Shown here one piece after another: positions 45,808 through 54,557 of a DNA stretch of 64,000 bases. A program made the translations under genes and the position numbers. The stretch comes from Halomonas sp. (GTDB lineage: Bacteria > Pseudomonadota > Gammaproteobacteria > Pseudomonadales > Halomonadaceae), in the NCBI RefSeq assembly GCF_029263665.1, contig NZ_JAJUFQ010000016.1, positions 1-64,000 on the forward strand. The letters run 5' to 3'. The notes beneath the pieces were generated by a model, which was not told the DNA's origin, searched no databases, and saw nothing but the letters and a program-made list of their open reading frames with translations. How positions within the stretch are numbered: position 1 is the stretch's first letter; the number at the start of each line of letters is the position of its first letter.

Positions 45808-47219
45808 AGTGAATTCAGGAACTCGATCAATTGGGAACGCTGTTCCGCGGAAAGATCACGATAGGCCTGAGTGCTGTCTTCTGCTTCACCACCGTGCCAT
45901 AGAATGGCCTCTTCCAGGGTTCGTGCACGGCCGTCATGCAGAAATCCGGCACGCTCGTTGATGCTTTGTGCCAGGCCGACTCCCCAGAGCGGAGGTGTAC
46001 GCCATTCCTGCCCATTGGCTTCATACTCGGGGCGGCCATCCGCCAGTGCTTCCCCCATGTCATGCAGCAGCAGGTCGCTGTAAGGCCACAACGTCTGATT
46101 GGCCATTTCCGGGCGGGGTGTCTTGTCGGCCGTGGTCAAGCTGGGGCGGTGACAACTGCTGCAGCCAATGTCGTTGAAGAGCCTGGCACCGGCTTGTACA
46201 GCAGGTTCATCCATGCTGCGTCGCTGAGGGACTGCCAGGCTCTGAGCATAGAAGGTCACGAAACTGGCGACCTTGTCGGATACTTCCGGGGTTCCGCCGC
46301 TGGCGAACTCATTGCAATCTTGCTCTGGCATGCAGTCCGTGACAGGCGCCAGGCTGGAAGTCAAGCCCATGTCGCCAGCAAAGGCATGCAAGCTCTGCTG
46401 TTCGATGGTGGGTTCCCCGGCTTTCCAGCCGAAACGGCCGAGAACCGTGTTTTCCTTGCGCGCGTCCCAGACATGATTGGGGCGGCCGGAAATGCCATCT
46501 CCGTCACTATCATCAGGATCTGCATATTCCAGAATCTGCTGCTCCGGTACCGCTTCGAGCAGGCCCAGGCCGATCATCGGCGGGGCGACCCGAGGGGAAA
46601 TCAACATGTCTGCCGGCAGGGGACCATAAGCAGGTTTTTCGATGCGATAGTCCGGCACCTGAAGTGATACTTCAGTGCCATCGGATAGCGCCACTTTTGT
46701 ATCGGAATAGCTGAGCACCATATCGGCTTCGGGCCTGGCTCCGGGGATCGCCGCCGTTTGCAGCTGGCGCCCATAATGGGGCACAGGCAATACGCCGGTC
46801 ATGCGCACCACTTCGCTATCCTTGTCGGTGGCTGGCATCGACAAGCGCAGGAAGAGTGAGACCGGGCGCTGGTCAGGAGTCGGTGGATGGCCTCGCCCAT
46901 CCTTGATATGGCATCCCTGGCAGCTGTTGGTATTGATCAACGGGCCCAGTCCATCACGTGCATCTGTGCTGGACGGTGCTACTACCCAAGGATTGCGGAA
47001 GAAACTGTTGCCGACACTGAAGTCCAGGCGTCCGGTCATGGGCAGGTTTTTCAGTGGCAGTGAATAAGCGTTATGGTCGAATTGCTCGACGGAACCTTCA
47101 CCTCCACTCATGGGGGTGTCCTGAATGGAAGCGCTCAATACAGGAGAGACCAACGTGAATGTCATGCACAGTGGCAACACACCCAGTGTTGCCAGCTGTG
47201 AGATAGTGAGGCGCATCAT
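45804..47219 (-). CDS. Di-heme c-type oxidoreductase (DUF1111, thiol-oxidase like)
   Basis: 471 residues with an N-terminal signal peptide ending about SPVLSA. Two heme-binding motifs are visible: NTNSCQGCHIKDGRG (about residue 100) and DIGCSSCHRPSL (about 360), plus RNPWVVAPSSTDARDGLGPL. DUF1111 proteins are periplasmic di-heme proteins, related to the MauG/cytochrome c peroxidase group, found in imelysin operons. Its ATG overlaps the upstream imelysin stop at 47219, and its end overlaps the second imelysin start, showing tight translational coupling. Confidence 0.88.
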   Translation of the reverse strand: MMRLTISQLATLGVLPLCMTFTLVSPVLSASIQDTPMSGGEGSVEQFDHNAYSLPLKNLPMTGRLDFSVGNSFFRNPWVVAPSSTDARDGLGPLINTNSCQGCHIKDGRGHPPTPDQRPVSLFLRLSMPATDKDSEVVRMTGVLPVPHYGRQLQTAAIPGARPEADMVLSYSDTKVALSDGTEVSLQVPDYRIEKPAYGPLPADMLISPRVAPPMIGLGLLEAVPEQQILEYADPDDSDGDGISGRPNHVWDARKENTVLGRFGWKAGEPTIEQQSLHAFAGDMGLTSSLAPVTDCMPEQDCNEFASGGTPEVSDKVASFVTFYAQSLAVPQRRSMDEPAVQAGARLFNDIGCSSCHRPSLTTADKTPRPEMANQTLWPYSDLLLHDMGEALADGRPEYEANGQEWRTPPLWGVGLAQSINERAGFLHDGRARTLEEAILWHGGEAEDSTQAYRDLSAEQRSQLIEFLNSL

Positions 47220-48514
47220 CAGAAGTTGTGTCCTGCATCATCGGACTGCAGGTCGTCGACCCCAAGGTCGATGGCGGCTTTCTCAATGCTGCCTGTCTGG
47301 GTCACCAGTGCCAGGATGGCATTGTTGACCAAGGTGGCACCTTCCTCATTACCCGGGGCGATCATCATGTCGAATGTCATGGGGTCGTCATTGGACTCTG
47401 CCCGGGATTTCAACTCACCAAGTGCACTCATTGACGCATCGATTTCCTGGCTCAACGTCGCAGATAGTTTAGGATCGCTCTGCTTGAGCAAGTCTTCCAC
47501 GGAGGGGCCGTCGAAATTGGTGCCGTCCATGCGCTCGAAATGGCCGGTGTAAGCATTCTGGATGCCCTGGCCATTGTAGTAGTGAGAGTTGTGGGTATTG
47601 TCGCTGAAACAGTCATGTTCGTCCTCGTAGGAGTTGGCTTCCAGAGCAACCTTCATGCGCTCTCCTGCCAGTTCTCCCAGTGATAGCGACCCCATGCCGA
47701 ACAAGATACGGCGCAGGCCCTCCTGCGGAGATGCAGCCAGCAATTCACTACGATAATTGTCGTCGTTACCGGGAGCCCACTGATCCACCATCCATTCCAG
47801 GTCAGAGACCAGCAGGTCGGTGACGGCGTCCAGATAGGCTCGACGCCGATCACAGTGACCATTGGTGCAGGTATCGTCTTGCGCAAAGTCCGTGGCTTCG
47901 CGTTCTCCTGCACCAGGATCATAACCATGGAGATCCTGCCCCCAGAGTAGAAACTCGATGGCGTGATATCCCGTGGCGACATTGGCCTCGGAGCCCCCGA
48001 CTTCATTCAGACTGGCCAGCAATTCTGGAGTAAGCTCGGAAACGTCCACCTCCTCGCCGCCCACGGTAATGCTTTCCGAGGCGATGATATTGGCGGTGGC
48101 TCCGGCATTGCCCAATTCGTGCTCGTAGCGGTCTTCAGCGACGTAGTCGATCAGGCCTTCATCCAGAGGCCAGGCATTGAGCTGGCCTTCCCAGTCGTCC
48201 ACCACCGGGTTACCGAAGCGGAACACTTCGCTTTGCTGATAGCTCACCCGAGCCTGGCGCCAGGCCTGACGGGCCGAGGCCAATGCTTCTGGTGTAGGGG
48301 AGGCAAGCAGGGTGTCGACGGCTTCATTGAGCTGCTTGGCACTCTTCAGGGCATCGATGTAGGTGTTGTGTGCCAGATCAGCGTAGTGGGAGACCACCTG
48401 CTGCGGTGTGACATCCTCTCCTTCCGTGGCATTGGCAGTGGTTGTTAAGGGAATGGAGAACATGCAGGTTGCGATGAGTGCGGATAACGGACGAGGAGCG
48501 AAATGCTGGGCCAT
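47219..48514 (-). CDS. Imelysin-family protein with GxHxxE motif (iron-responsive)
   Basis: 431 residues with a signal peptide (about 1-29, ending ANA). The imelysin metal-type motif is intact: ATGYHAIEFLLWGQD (G-x-H-x-x-E), with WRQARVSYQQSEVFRFGNPVVDDWEG upstream and a second ALEANSYEDEHDCFSDNTHNS block. Bacterial imelysins are Fur-regulated periplasmic or outer-membrane lipoprotein-like proteins of uncertain biochemical role. First gene of the operon, behind the Fur-box promoter at 48550-48577. Confidence 0.9.
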   Translation of the reverse strand: MAQHFAPRPLSALIATCMFSIPLTTTANATEGEDVTPQQVVSHYADLAHNTYIDALKSAKQLNEAVDTLLASPTPEALASARQAWRQARVSYQQSEVFRFGNPVVDDWEGQLNAWPLDEGLIDYVAEDRYEHELGNAGATANIIASESITVGGEEVDVSELTPELLASLNEVGGSEANVATGYHAIEFLLWGQDLHGYDPGAGEREATDFAQDDTCTNGHCDRRRAYLDAVTDLLVSDLEWMVDQWAPGNDDNYRSELLAASPQEGLRRILFGMGSLSLGELAGERMKVALEANSYEDEHDCFSDNTHNSHYYNGQGIQNAYTGHFERMDGTNFDGPSVEDLLKQSDPKLSATLSQEIDASMSALGELKSRAESNDDPMTFDMMIAPGNEEGATLVNNAILALVTQTGSIEKAAIDLGVDDLQSDDAGHNF

Positions 48515-48549
48515 GATGGAATCCTTGTTATTGCTGAGCCGTGATGAAA

Positions 48550-48577
48550 ATAGTAACGAGAGACAATCTCATTGCAA
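48550..48577 (-). promoter_or_regulatory. Sigma70 promoter with Fur-box-like site for the imelysin operon
   Basis: On the minus strand TTGCAA (48572-48577) and TACTAT (48550-48555) lie 16 bases apart as -35 and -10. The region between, 48555-48573, reads AATGAGATTGTCTCTCGTT, close to the Fur consensus of inverted NATGAGAAT/ATTCTCATT halves. Transcription would start about 48543, 29 bases before the gene. Confidence 0.65.
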
Positions 48578-48656
48578 AGAGTAGGCTACCTACCCTTGTC
48601 CCAGGTCAGCACAATTATTGAGGATTCCACATTGGCCCGGCGAAGTACCTCTGGCT

Positions 48657-49490
48657 TCAGCGAGGCGAAACTCGTCGATTGATGCCTGTCTCTGCGATCA
48701 TCCGGGTGGAGATTTCTTCCACCGAGAAGCGTGTCGTATCGATGAAAGGAATATGCAGTTGACGATATAACGCTTCAGCCTGCGAAACTTCCTGCATGCA
48801 CTGGTCCATGGAACTGTAACGGCTGTTGGGGCGGCGTTCGTGGCGGATGGCGGCCAGGCGGCGTGGGTCGATGGTCAGTCCGAACAGCTTGTGGCGATGT
48901 TTGGCCAATACGGGAGGCAGTTTCAGGGTGCCATCCTCATCCTGGTCATCCTCGGTCAATGGGTAGTTGGCAGCACGGATGCCAAATTGCAAGGCCAGGT
49001 ACAACGATGTCGGCGTCTTGCCGCAGCGAGATACACCGACGAGGATGACATCAGCCTGGTCGTACTGATGGGTGCGGGCCCCATCGTCATTGTCGAGAGC
49101 GAAATGCACAGAGTGGATGCGATCCATGTAGGCGGCATCACTGGCAATGGCGTGGGTGCGCCCGACACTATAAGAGGAGTGAGTTTCCAGTTCCCTCTCC
49201 AGGGGCTCGAGGAAAGTCGAGAAGATATCGACCTTGAAGCCTGGTGCAGCCCGAATCACGTCGCGAATCTTCTGGTCGACGATGGTATCGATGATGATGG
49301 GTTGGACACCATCACGCACGGCGGTGGCCTCAATGATACCGACCAGGGAGTGCGCTTTTTCAATGGTGTCGATGTAGGGTTTGGTCAGTTTGCGAATCTC
49401 AACATTCTCGAACTGAGCCAGCAGACTACGGCCGAGGCTTTCGGCAGTGATGCCAGTACCATCGGAAATGAAGAAAGCAGTACGTGTCAT
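48657..49490 (-). CDS. ppsR: PEP synthetase regulatory protein (bifunctional kinase/pyrophosphorylase)
   Basis: 277 residues of DUF299. [48 protein letters not shown] and the P-loop [23 protein letters not shown] are full matches; [24 protein letters not shown] follows. It switches PpsA off by ADP-dependent phosphorylation and on again by phosphate-dependent removal. It is divergent from ppsA across a 296-base gap (49491-49786), in which no gene is seen. Confidence 0.96.
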   Translation of the reverse strand: MTRTAFFISDGTGITAESLGRSLLAQFENVEIRKLTKPYIDTIEKAHSLVGIIEATAVRDGVQPIIIDTIVDQKIRDVIRAAPGFKVDIFSTFLEPLERELETHSSYSVGRTHAIASDAAYMDRIHSVHFALDNDDGARTHQYDQADVILVGVSRCGKTPTSLYLALQFGIRAANYPLTEDDQDEDGTLKLPPVLAKHRHKLFGLTIDPRRLAAIRHERRPNSRYSSMDQCMQEVSQAEALYRQLHIPFIDTTRFSVEEISTRMIAETGINRRVSPR

Positions 49491-49786
49491 GAGGGTGCTC
49501 TTTGCTCATTTTTTGTAGTGGCCTGCCCAGACAGGCCATATGCCCGCATTGTCACCGCCAGAGCCGGCTGCGGCAAGTGACGGCATGTCAGGCAAAATAC
49601 GTGAAACTACATAAATCCCGATAAATGCCCCGAGTGTTGTAAAAATCCTCCAGTGACTACGCCCCTATACTGATAGCGCTTGGTGGACAGCGCTGTTAGA
49701 GTCGCCTGCATCCAATTCATGATGCCTTGAGATGAACCTGAACGGGATGGATCCGAGGCACTGAATAGCCAAGAAAGGGGGCTAAG

Positions 49787-52159
49787 GTGGAAAAGTACAT
49801 TCTGTGGTTCGATCAGTTGGGCATGAATGACGTCGAGCGCGTGGGCGGCAAGAATGCATCACTGGGTGAAATGATCTCCCATCTGTCTGGCGCGGGTGTG
49901 ACAGTCCCCGGTGGTTTTGCCACTACGGCTGATGCTTATCGTGAGTTTCTTGCTCATGAAGGGCTCAACGATCGTATCAATGCTGAATTGGCTCGCCTGG
50001 ATGTCGACGACGTCGCTGCTCTGGCGGAAGCAGGCGCCAAGATCCGTCAATGGATCATCGATACGCCACTCCCCCCGGCTTTCGAGTCTGCGCTGGGTGA
50101 AGCCTATGAGCTCATGCTCAGCAAGCACCCGAACCTCAAGGTCGCTGTGCGCAGCTCTGCTACCGCAGAAGACCTTCCGGATGCTTCCTTTGCTGGTCAG
50201 CAGGAGACCTTCCTCAACATTGAAGGCTACGACAACATCAAGCGTGCCGTGCACGAGGTGTTTGCTTCCCTGTTCAATGACCGTGCCATTTCCTACCGTG
50301 TCCACCGCGGTTATGCGCATGAGAACGTAGCGCTGTCCGCCGGTGTACAGAAGATGGTGCGTTCCGAGACTGGCGCCAGTGGCGTCATGTTCACCCTGGA
50401 TACGGAATCAGGTTTCCGTGATGCTGTTTTCGTCACTGCTTCCTGGGGACTGGGTGAGACCGTGGTTCAGGGGGCGGTCAACCCCGATGAGTTTTACGTG
50501 CATAAGCCGACGCTGGCAGCAGGGCGCCCAGCAGTGCTGCGCCGCAACCTTGGTTCCAAGCTGATCAAGATGATCTATACCGAGGACGCAAGTGCAGGCA
50601 AATCCGTTGCCACGGTAGATGTTCCTCTTGCTGACCGGGGGGTGTTCTCGATCAATGATGAGCAGGTCATGGCACTGGCGCGTCAGGCCGTCATCATCGA
50701 GAAGCACTATGGTCGCCCGATGGATATCGAGTGGGCGCTGGACGGCGATGATAACGAGTTATACATCGTTCAGGCTCGCCCTGAGACCGTGGTTTCCCAG
50801 CAGGAAGGTGGCTCCCTGGAGCGTTTCCAGCTCAAGGAAAAGGGTCGCACTTTGGTCAATGGTCGTGCCATAGGCCAACGTATCGGCCAAGGGACGGTCA
50901 AGGTGATCATGTCTCCCGACGAGATGGATAAAGTGCAGGCTGGGGATGTGCTGGTCACCGACATGACCGATCCGGACTGGGAGCCGATCATGAAGCGGGC
51001 TTCCGCCATCGTTACCAATCGTGGTGGACGTACCTGCCACGCTGCCATCATCGCCCGGGAGCTGGGTATCCCCGCTGTCGTAGGATGTGGCGATGCGACT
51101 GACGTTCTCTCTGATGGCCGTGATGTCACGGTTTCCTGTGCCGAAGGCGATACAGGGCATGTCTACGACGGCCTGCTGGCGTTTGATCGCAGTGTGACCA
51201 GTGTCAATGCGATGCCGGACATTCCGTTCAAGATCATGATGAACGTGGGTAACCCGGACCGAGCTTTCAGCTTTGCATCGCTGCCCAATTCTGGTGTCGG
51301 TCTGGCGCGTCTTGAGTTCATCATCAACCGGATGATCGGTGTTCACCCCAAGGCGTTGCTCGATTATGCGACCTTGCCTGCTGAGCTGCAGCAGACCATT
51401 GATCTTCGCGTCGCTGGCTATGCCGACCCAGTCAGCTTTTATGTCGACAAGTTGGTCGAGGGTATTTCCACATTGGCGGCTGCCTTCTATCCGCAGCGTG
51501 TCATCGTGCGTATGTCGGACTTCAAGTCCAACGAGTACGAGAACCTGATTGGCGGCAAGCTCTATGAGCCGGGCGAAGAGAACCCCATGCTGGGCTTCCG
51601 CGGTGCCTCTCGTTACATCTCCGAGAGCTTCCGTCCTTGCTTCGAGCTGGAATGCCAGGCCATGAAGCGTGTGCGTGACGAAATGGGCCTGGACAATGTC
51701 GAACTGATGGTGCCCTTCGTTCGTACTACCGATGAAGCCCGGGAAGTTGTCGATCTGCTTGCTGCCAATGGTCTCAAGCGCGGCGAGAATGGTCTCAAGG
51801 TCATCATGATGTGCGAGTTGCCGGCCAATGCTCTGCTGGCGGATGAGTTCCTTGAGTATTTCGATGGCTTCTCAATCGGCTCCAATGACTTGACTCAGCT
51901 GACTCTGGGACTTGATCGTGATTCAGGTATTGTTGCCCACCTGTTTGACGAGCGTAACCCAGCCGTCAAGAAACTGCTGGCCATGGCCATCCAGGCCTGC
52001 AAGGCCAAGGGCAAGTACGTGGGTATCTGTGGCCAAGGGCCATCAGATCACCCTGAGCTGGCCAAATGGCTGATGGAGCAGGGAATCGACTCGGTCTCCC
52101 TGAACCCGGACGCTGTATTGGAAACCTGGTTCATGCTGGCAGGTGAGAGCCTGTCCTGA
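49787..52159 (+). CDS. ppsA: Phosphoenolpyruvate synthase (pyruvate, water dikinase)
   Basis: 790 residues. The N-terminal ATP-grasp domain begins [24 protein letters not shown]; the swivelling phosphohistidine domain has [25 protein letters not shown] with the catalytic His, near residue 420; the C-terminal PEP-binding barrel contains [39 protein letters not shown]. It makes PEP from pyruvate and ATP, for growth on three-carbon compounds. Starts at GTG 49787 behind AAGAAAGGGGG. Paired with its regulator ppsR. Confidence 0.97.
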   Translation: MEKYILWFDQLGMNDVERVGGKNASLGEMISHLSGAGVTVPGGFATTADAYREFLAHEGLNDRINAELARLDVDDVAALAEAGAKIRQWIIDTPLPPAFESALGEAYELMLSKHPNLKVAVRSSATAEDLPDASFAGQQETFLNIEGYDNIKRAVHEVFASLFNDRAISYRVHRGYAHENVALSAGVQKMVRSETGASGVMFTLDTESGFRDAVFVTASWGLGETVVQGAVNPDEFYVHKPTLAAGRPAVLRRNLGSKLIKMIYTEDASAGKSVATVDVPLADRGVFSINDEQVMALARQAVIIEKHYGRPMDIEWALDGDDNELYIVQARPETVVSQQEGGSLERFQLKEKGRTLVNGRAIGQRIGQGTVKVIMSPDEMDKVQAGDVLVTDMTDPDWEPIMKRASAIVTNRGGRTCHAAIIARELGIPAVVGCGDATDVLSDGRDVTVSCAEGDTGHVYDGLLAFDRSVTSVNAMPDIPFKIMMNVGNPDRAFSFASLPNSGVGLARLEFIINRMIGVHPKALLDYATLPAELQQTIDLRVAGYADPVSFYVDKLVEGISTLAAAFYPQRVIVRMSDFKSNEYENLIGGKLYEPGEENPMLGFRGASRYISESFRPCFELECQAMKRVRDEMGLDNVELMVPFVRTTDEAREVVDLLAANGLKRGENGLKVIMMCELPANALLADEFLEYFDGFSIGSNDLTQLTLGLDRDSGIVAHLFDERNPAVKKLLAMAIQACKAKGKYVGICGQGPSDHPELAKWLMEQGIDSVSLNPDAVLETWFMLAGESLS

Positions 52160-52182
52160 ACCTGAAGGTTTTTCTGCTACAC

Positions 52183-52215
52183 CACCAACGCCGCAGCTTT
52201 GCTGCGGCGTTGGTG
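52183..52215 (+). terminator. Terminator after ppsA
   Basis: A perfect 14-bp stem CACCAACGCCGCAG (52183-52196) with CTGCGGCGTTGGTG (52202-52215), 5-base loop, followed by TTTCTG. It is 24 bases after the ppsA stop. Confidence 0.8.
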
Positions 52216-52216
52216 T

Positions 52217-52266
52217 TTCTGACTGACGAGAGGTTCTGACTGGCGAGAGGTTTCTGACTGAATAGG
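52217..52266. repeat. 17-bp tandem repeat, three diverging copies
   Basis: TTCTGACTGACGAGAGG (52217-52233), TTCTGACTGGCGAGAGG (52234-52250) and TTCTGACTGAATAGG (52252-52266) follow directly behind the ppsA terminator. No coding role seen. Confidence 0.8.
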
Positions 52267-52406
52267 AGTTTTTGGCTGTCTGGTATGCGACTGTCGCTGA
52301 TCGACTACAGTGGTGCAAATGTCGGGGAGTCTTGTGCAAGCGGGCTGTTTCATTGCGCTCAATGGGTAAACTGGTGCCATCTAGCAAGCCCATGGAGGAC
52401 CTTGTC

Positions 52407-52814
52407 ATGAACAAACTGCAAGTTGCCACGTGCCAGGGCAAGAAGCATCACAGCAGAATCCTGGCAACTGTGCTGGCTGCTATGCTGATATTTCCCACTG
52501 GCATGGTGTGGGCGGATTCCTGGAAGAATGAGTCCGGGCACGGCCGTTACTACAGTCATCATCACGACGACGATCGCGATGACGATTATTGGGAAGCTCG
52601 GGAAGACTATCTGGAAGCTCGCGAAGAGTACCAGGAGGCTCGCGAAGAGTATCTCGAAGAACGTCGCGGAGATGACAGGTACGAGTACCATGAACGTTAC
52701 GGCCGGGATCACTATGATGATTTTGACCGTGAAGGGCTGAGTTACGATAGTCGTGAAATAGATAATATTGCCAATCAGGTGATCAATGAAGTCGCTCGCC
52801 AGCTGCTCAACTGA
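52407..52814 (+). CDS. Secreted acidic protein with seven-residue repeats, unknown function
   Basis: 135 residues. A basic N-terminus and hydrophobic core (ILATVLAAMLIFPTGMVWA) form a signal peptide cleaved about residue 36. The mature part is extremely charged: HHHDDDRDDDY, then the heptad repeats EAREDYL-EAREEYQ-EAREEYL-EERR, and a Tyr/His/Asp-rich stretch. The helical repeat could form a single long helix or coiled coil. GGAGGA precedes ATG 52407, so the earlier frame start at 52272 is not used. I do not recognise a family. It is next to another His/Asp-rich secreted protein; metal binding or envelope stress is speculation. Confidence 0.7.
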   Translation: MNKLQVATCQGKKHHSRILATVLAAMLIFPTGMVWADSWKNESGHGRYYSHHHDDDRDDDYWEAREDYLEAREEYQEAREEYLEERRGDDRYEYHERYGRDHYDDFDREGLSYDSREIDNIANQVINEVARQLLN

Positions 52815-52896
52815 TGGCCTCGACATTAGCAGAAGAAGCAGAGGGTACCGATTATCCGGGGTCTAGATGCAAACCCCGTAGCGAGAGGAAAATACC

Positions 52897-53478
52897 ATGT
52901 GCCGAGACAATGATATGCCGCTGAACAACAGAGTTTCAGGTGTCTGGAAGCCGGCGCTTCTGGTACTTGCACTGGCGACGTTCAGTGCCACGGCGGTTGC
53001 TGCTAATAATGGCCATGGTAATAGCCAAGGCCATGGTCCGGACAAGGCCCAGCAACAGGGTCATGGTGGCGGCCAGGGCAACCATGGTCCAGACAAGCTC
53101 CAGGACAAGGGGCGTGGTGTCGACTCATCCTATCGCCATGACAGCAACCGGTCTGATTCGGACTTCGATCGCGATCATCGTGATTTCGATCATGGTCGTG
53201 ACTTCGATTTCGATGATAATCATATTCGCAATATCTTCCATGATCATCGCGACTGGCATGCTGGCAACTATCAGGCACTTCCACCTGGCATTCGCCAGAA
53301 CCTTCAGCGCGGCAAGCCGCTACCTCCGGGAATTGCCAAGCAGCGCTTTGATAACCGTTTCTATGACGTGCTGCCTCGTTACGATGGGTATGAGTGGCTT
53401 CAGATCGGTACAGCTGCAGTACTGATCAATGCTGCCAATGATGTGGTAGAACATATTATCTGGGACATTTTCGACTGA
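52897..53478 (+). CDS. RcnB/CigR-like periplasmic protein
   Basis: 193 residues with a signal peptide (VLALATFSATAVA), then a low-complexity region rich in Gly, His and Gln (GHGNSQGHGPDKAQQQGHGG), an Asp/Arg/His-rich stretch, and a conserved C-terminus: LPPGIRQNLQRGKPLPPGIAKQR and LPRYDGYEWLQIGTAAVLINAANDVVEHII. This end resembles RcnB/CigR-family proteins, periplasmic proteins tied to metal tolerance or virulence control in enterics. Spaced 82 bases after the acidic secreted protein. Exact role unknown. Confidence 0.75.
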   Translation: MCRDNDMPLNNRVSGVWKPALLVLALATFSATAVAANNGHGNSQGHGPDKAQQQGHGGGQGNHGPDKLQDKGRGVDSSYRHDSNRSDSDFDRDHRDFDHGRDFDFDDNHIRNIFHDHRDWHAGNYQALPPGIRQNLQRGKPLPPGIAKQRFDNRFYDVLPRYDGYEWLQIGTAAVLINAANDVVEHIIWDIFD

Positions 53479-53540
53479 TTCTGGTCATGTGTATCCATTT
53501 GGCCTGTTTCTGACTTTTTTACCGGTCAGTGCCAAAATAG

Positions 53541-53578
53541 CGCCCTCGAGTGTTCAAGTGCACTTGAGGGCGTTGTTT
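53541..53578 (+). terminator. Terminator after the CigR-like gene
   Basis: CGCCCTCGAGTG (53541-53552) pairs with CACTTGAGGGCG (53561-53572) with one mismatch, 8-base loop, then TTGTTTTG. Confidence 0.75.
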
Positions 53579-53747
53579 TGTGCATCTATGCTCATTGATG
53601 TTGCCAATGCTTGTCTCAGCCGCTTCAATGGAGGTCCCGGTAGCGACATAAAAGCGACATGCCCAAGATCTACCATTTCAACCTGTCATATGGATGACTG
53701 GACAGTGGTATGGGTTCAACAGGATGTTAAAAACTCAGGAGGGTGTT

Positions 53748-53999
53748 ATGGGAATTTTCTCGTGGATCATATTGGGACTAATTGCCGGCATACTGGCGAA
53801 ATGGATCATGCCGGGCAAGGACCCTGGTGGCTTTATTGTCACTACATTGATTGGTATCGCCGGTGCGTTCGTGGGTGGCTTTCTGGGCTCCCTCGTCGGT
53901 ATTGGTGGTCCCGTCAGCGAAATCAGCATTGGTAGCATCATTACGGCGGTGATTGGCGCTCTGGTGCTGCTTTTCATCTATCGCAAAGTCAAGGGGTAA
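53748..53999 (+). CDS. GlsB/YeaQ/YmgE-family membrane protein (transglycosylase-associated)
   Basis: 83 residues, mostly membrane. MGIFSWIILGLIAGILAKWIMPGKDPGGF then IVTTLIGIAGAFVGGFLGSLVG is the YeaQ/YmgE core with three hydrophobic segments. The family is general-stress related; no reaction is known. AGGAGGG precedes ATG 53748, so the longer frame start at 53694 is not used. Confidence 0.9.
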   Translation: MGIFSWIILGLIAGILAKWIMPGKDPGGFIVTTLIGIAGAFVGGFLGSLVGIGGPVSEISIGSIITAVIGALVLLFIYRKVKG

Positions 54000-54041
54000 C
54001 AGCGTCTTGTGCTGCTATCCTTTATAGCGTTGTTGGTATAA

Positions 54042-54557
54042 ATGGCATATTTGCTGGTAATGGGCAGCGTCATGCTGTCCATTGTCGTTTGTCTGGGGTG
54101 GGCTGCATGGGCATTAGGCCGCTGGTGCATTCAGCGGCTGACGCCGGCCCATACTCCCAGGACGGCAAAATCTCGAGTGTCGCCATCAAAAAAGGTCACA
54201 CCCAAGCCAAGGGCGTCGGCGGCAAAGCGCACTTCTTCAACGGCCAAGCCCACGCGGGCTTCCGACAAGGCCAAGCCGATAAAGGTTGAGAAAGCCCCGC
54301 TTGCTCCCCCCAATCTGTTGACTCGTTTTCTGGCCAAGTGTCGTTCGACACTACCTTTGGGGCTATTTGCCCTGTTTCTCTTCGGTGTTATCAAGCTGGC
54401 ACAGATAGGCATGCAAGCCCGCTCTGAGGATGTGCCTGTGGGGTATCATCAATTGGTGACAGTGGTGGGGTGGGCTGCTGTCGTATTGCTGGTGCTGGCA
54501 GTGTTGTCCTTTCTCGCTTTATGGCGGGTTTCACGATACGAACAAAAGGAACTGTGA
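54042..54557 (+). CDS. Membrane protein with Lys/Ala/Pro-rich loop, unknown
   Basis: 171 residues. One transmembrane segment at about 4-26, a long basic, disordered stretch rich in Lys, Arg, Ser, Thr and Pro (about 35-90), then two more hydrophobic segments (about 102-122 and 140-165). No domain recognised; the basic loop could bind anionic surfaces or nucleic acid, but this is guesswork. Its stop overlaps the start of the gamma-glutamyltransferase gene (TGATG at 54555-54559), implying co-translation. Confidence 0.65.
   Translation: MAYLLVMGSVMLSIVVCLGWAAWALGRWCIQRLTPAHTPRTAKSRVSPSKKVTPKPRASAAKRTSSTAKPTRASDKAKPIKVEKAPLAPPNLLTRFLAKCRSTLPLGLFALFLFGVIKLAQIGMQARSEDVPVGYHQLVTVVGWAAVVLLVLAVLSFLALWRVSRYEQKEL

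Noticed and set aside
49630..49648. Ter-like GTTGTAA sequence upstream of ppsA
   Set aside because: Only a 7-base match with the E. coli core, lacks the critical C that makes the Tus lock; expected several times by chance in this window.
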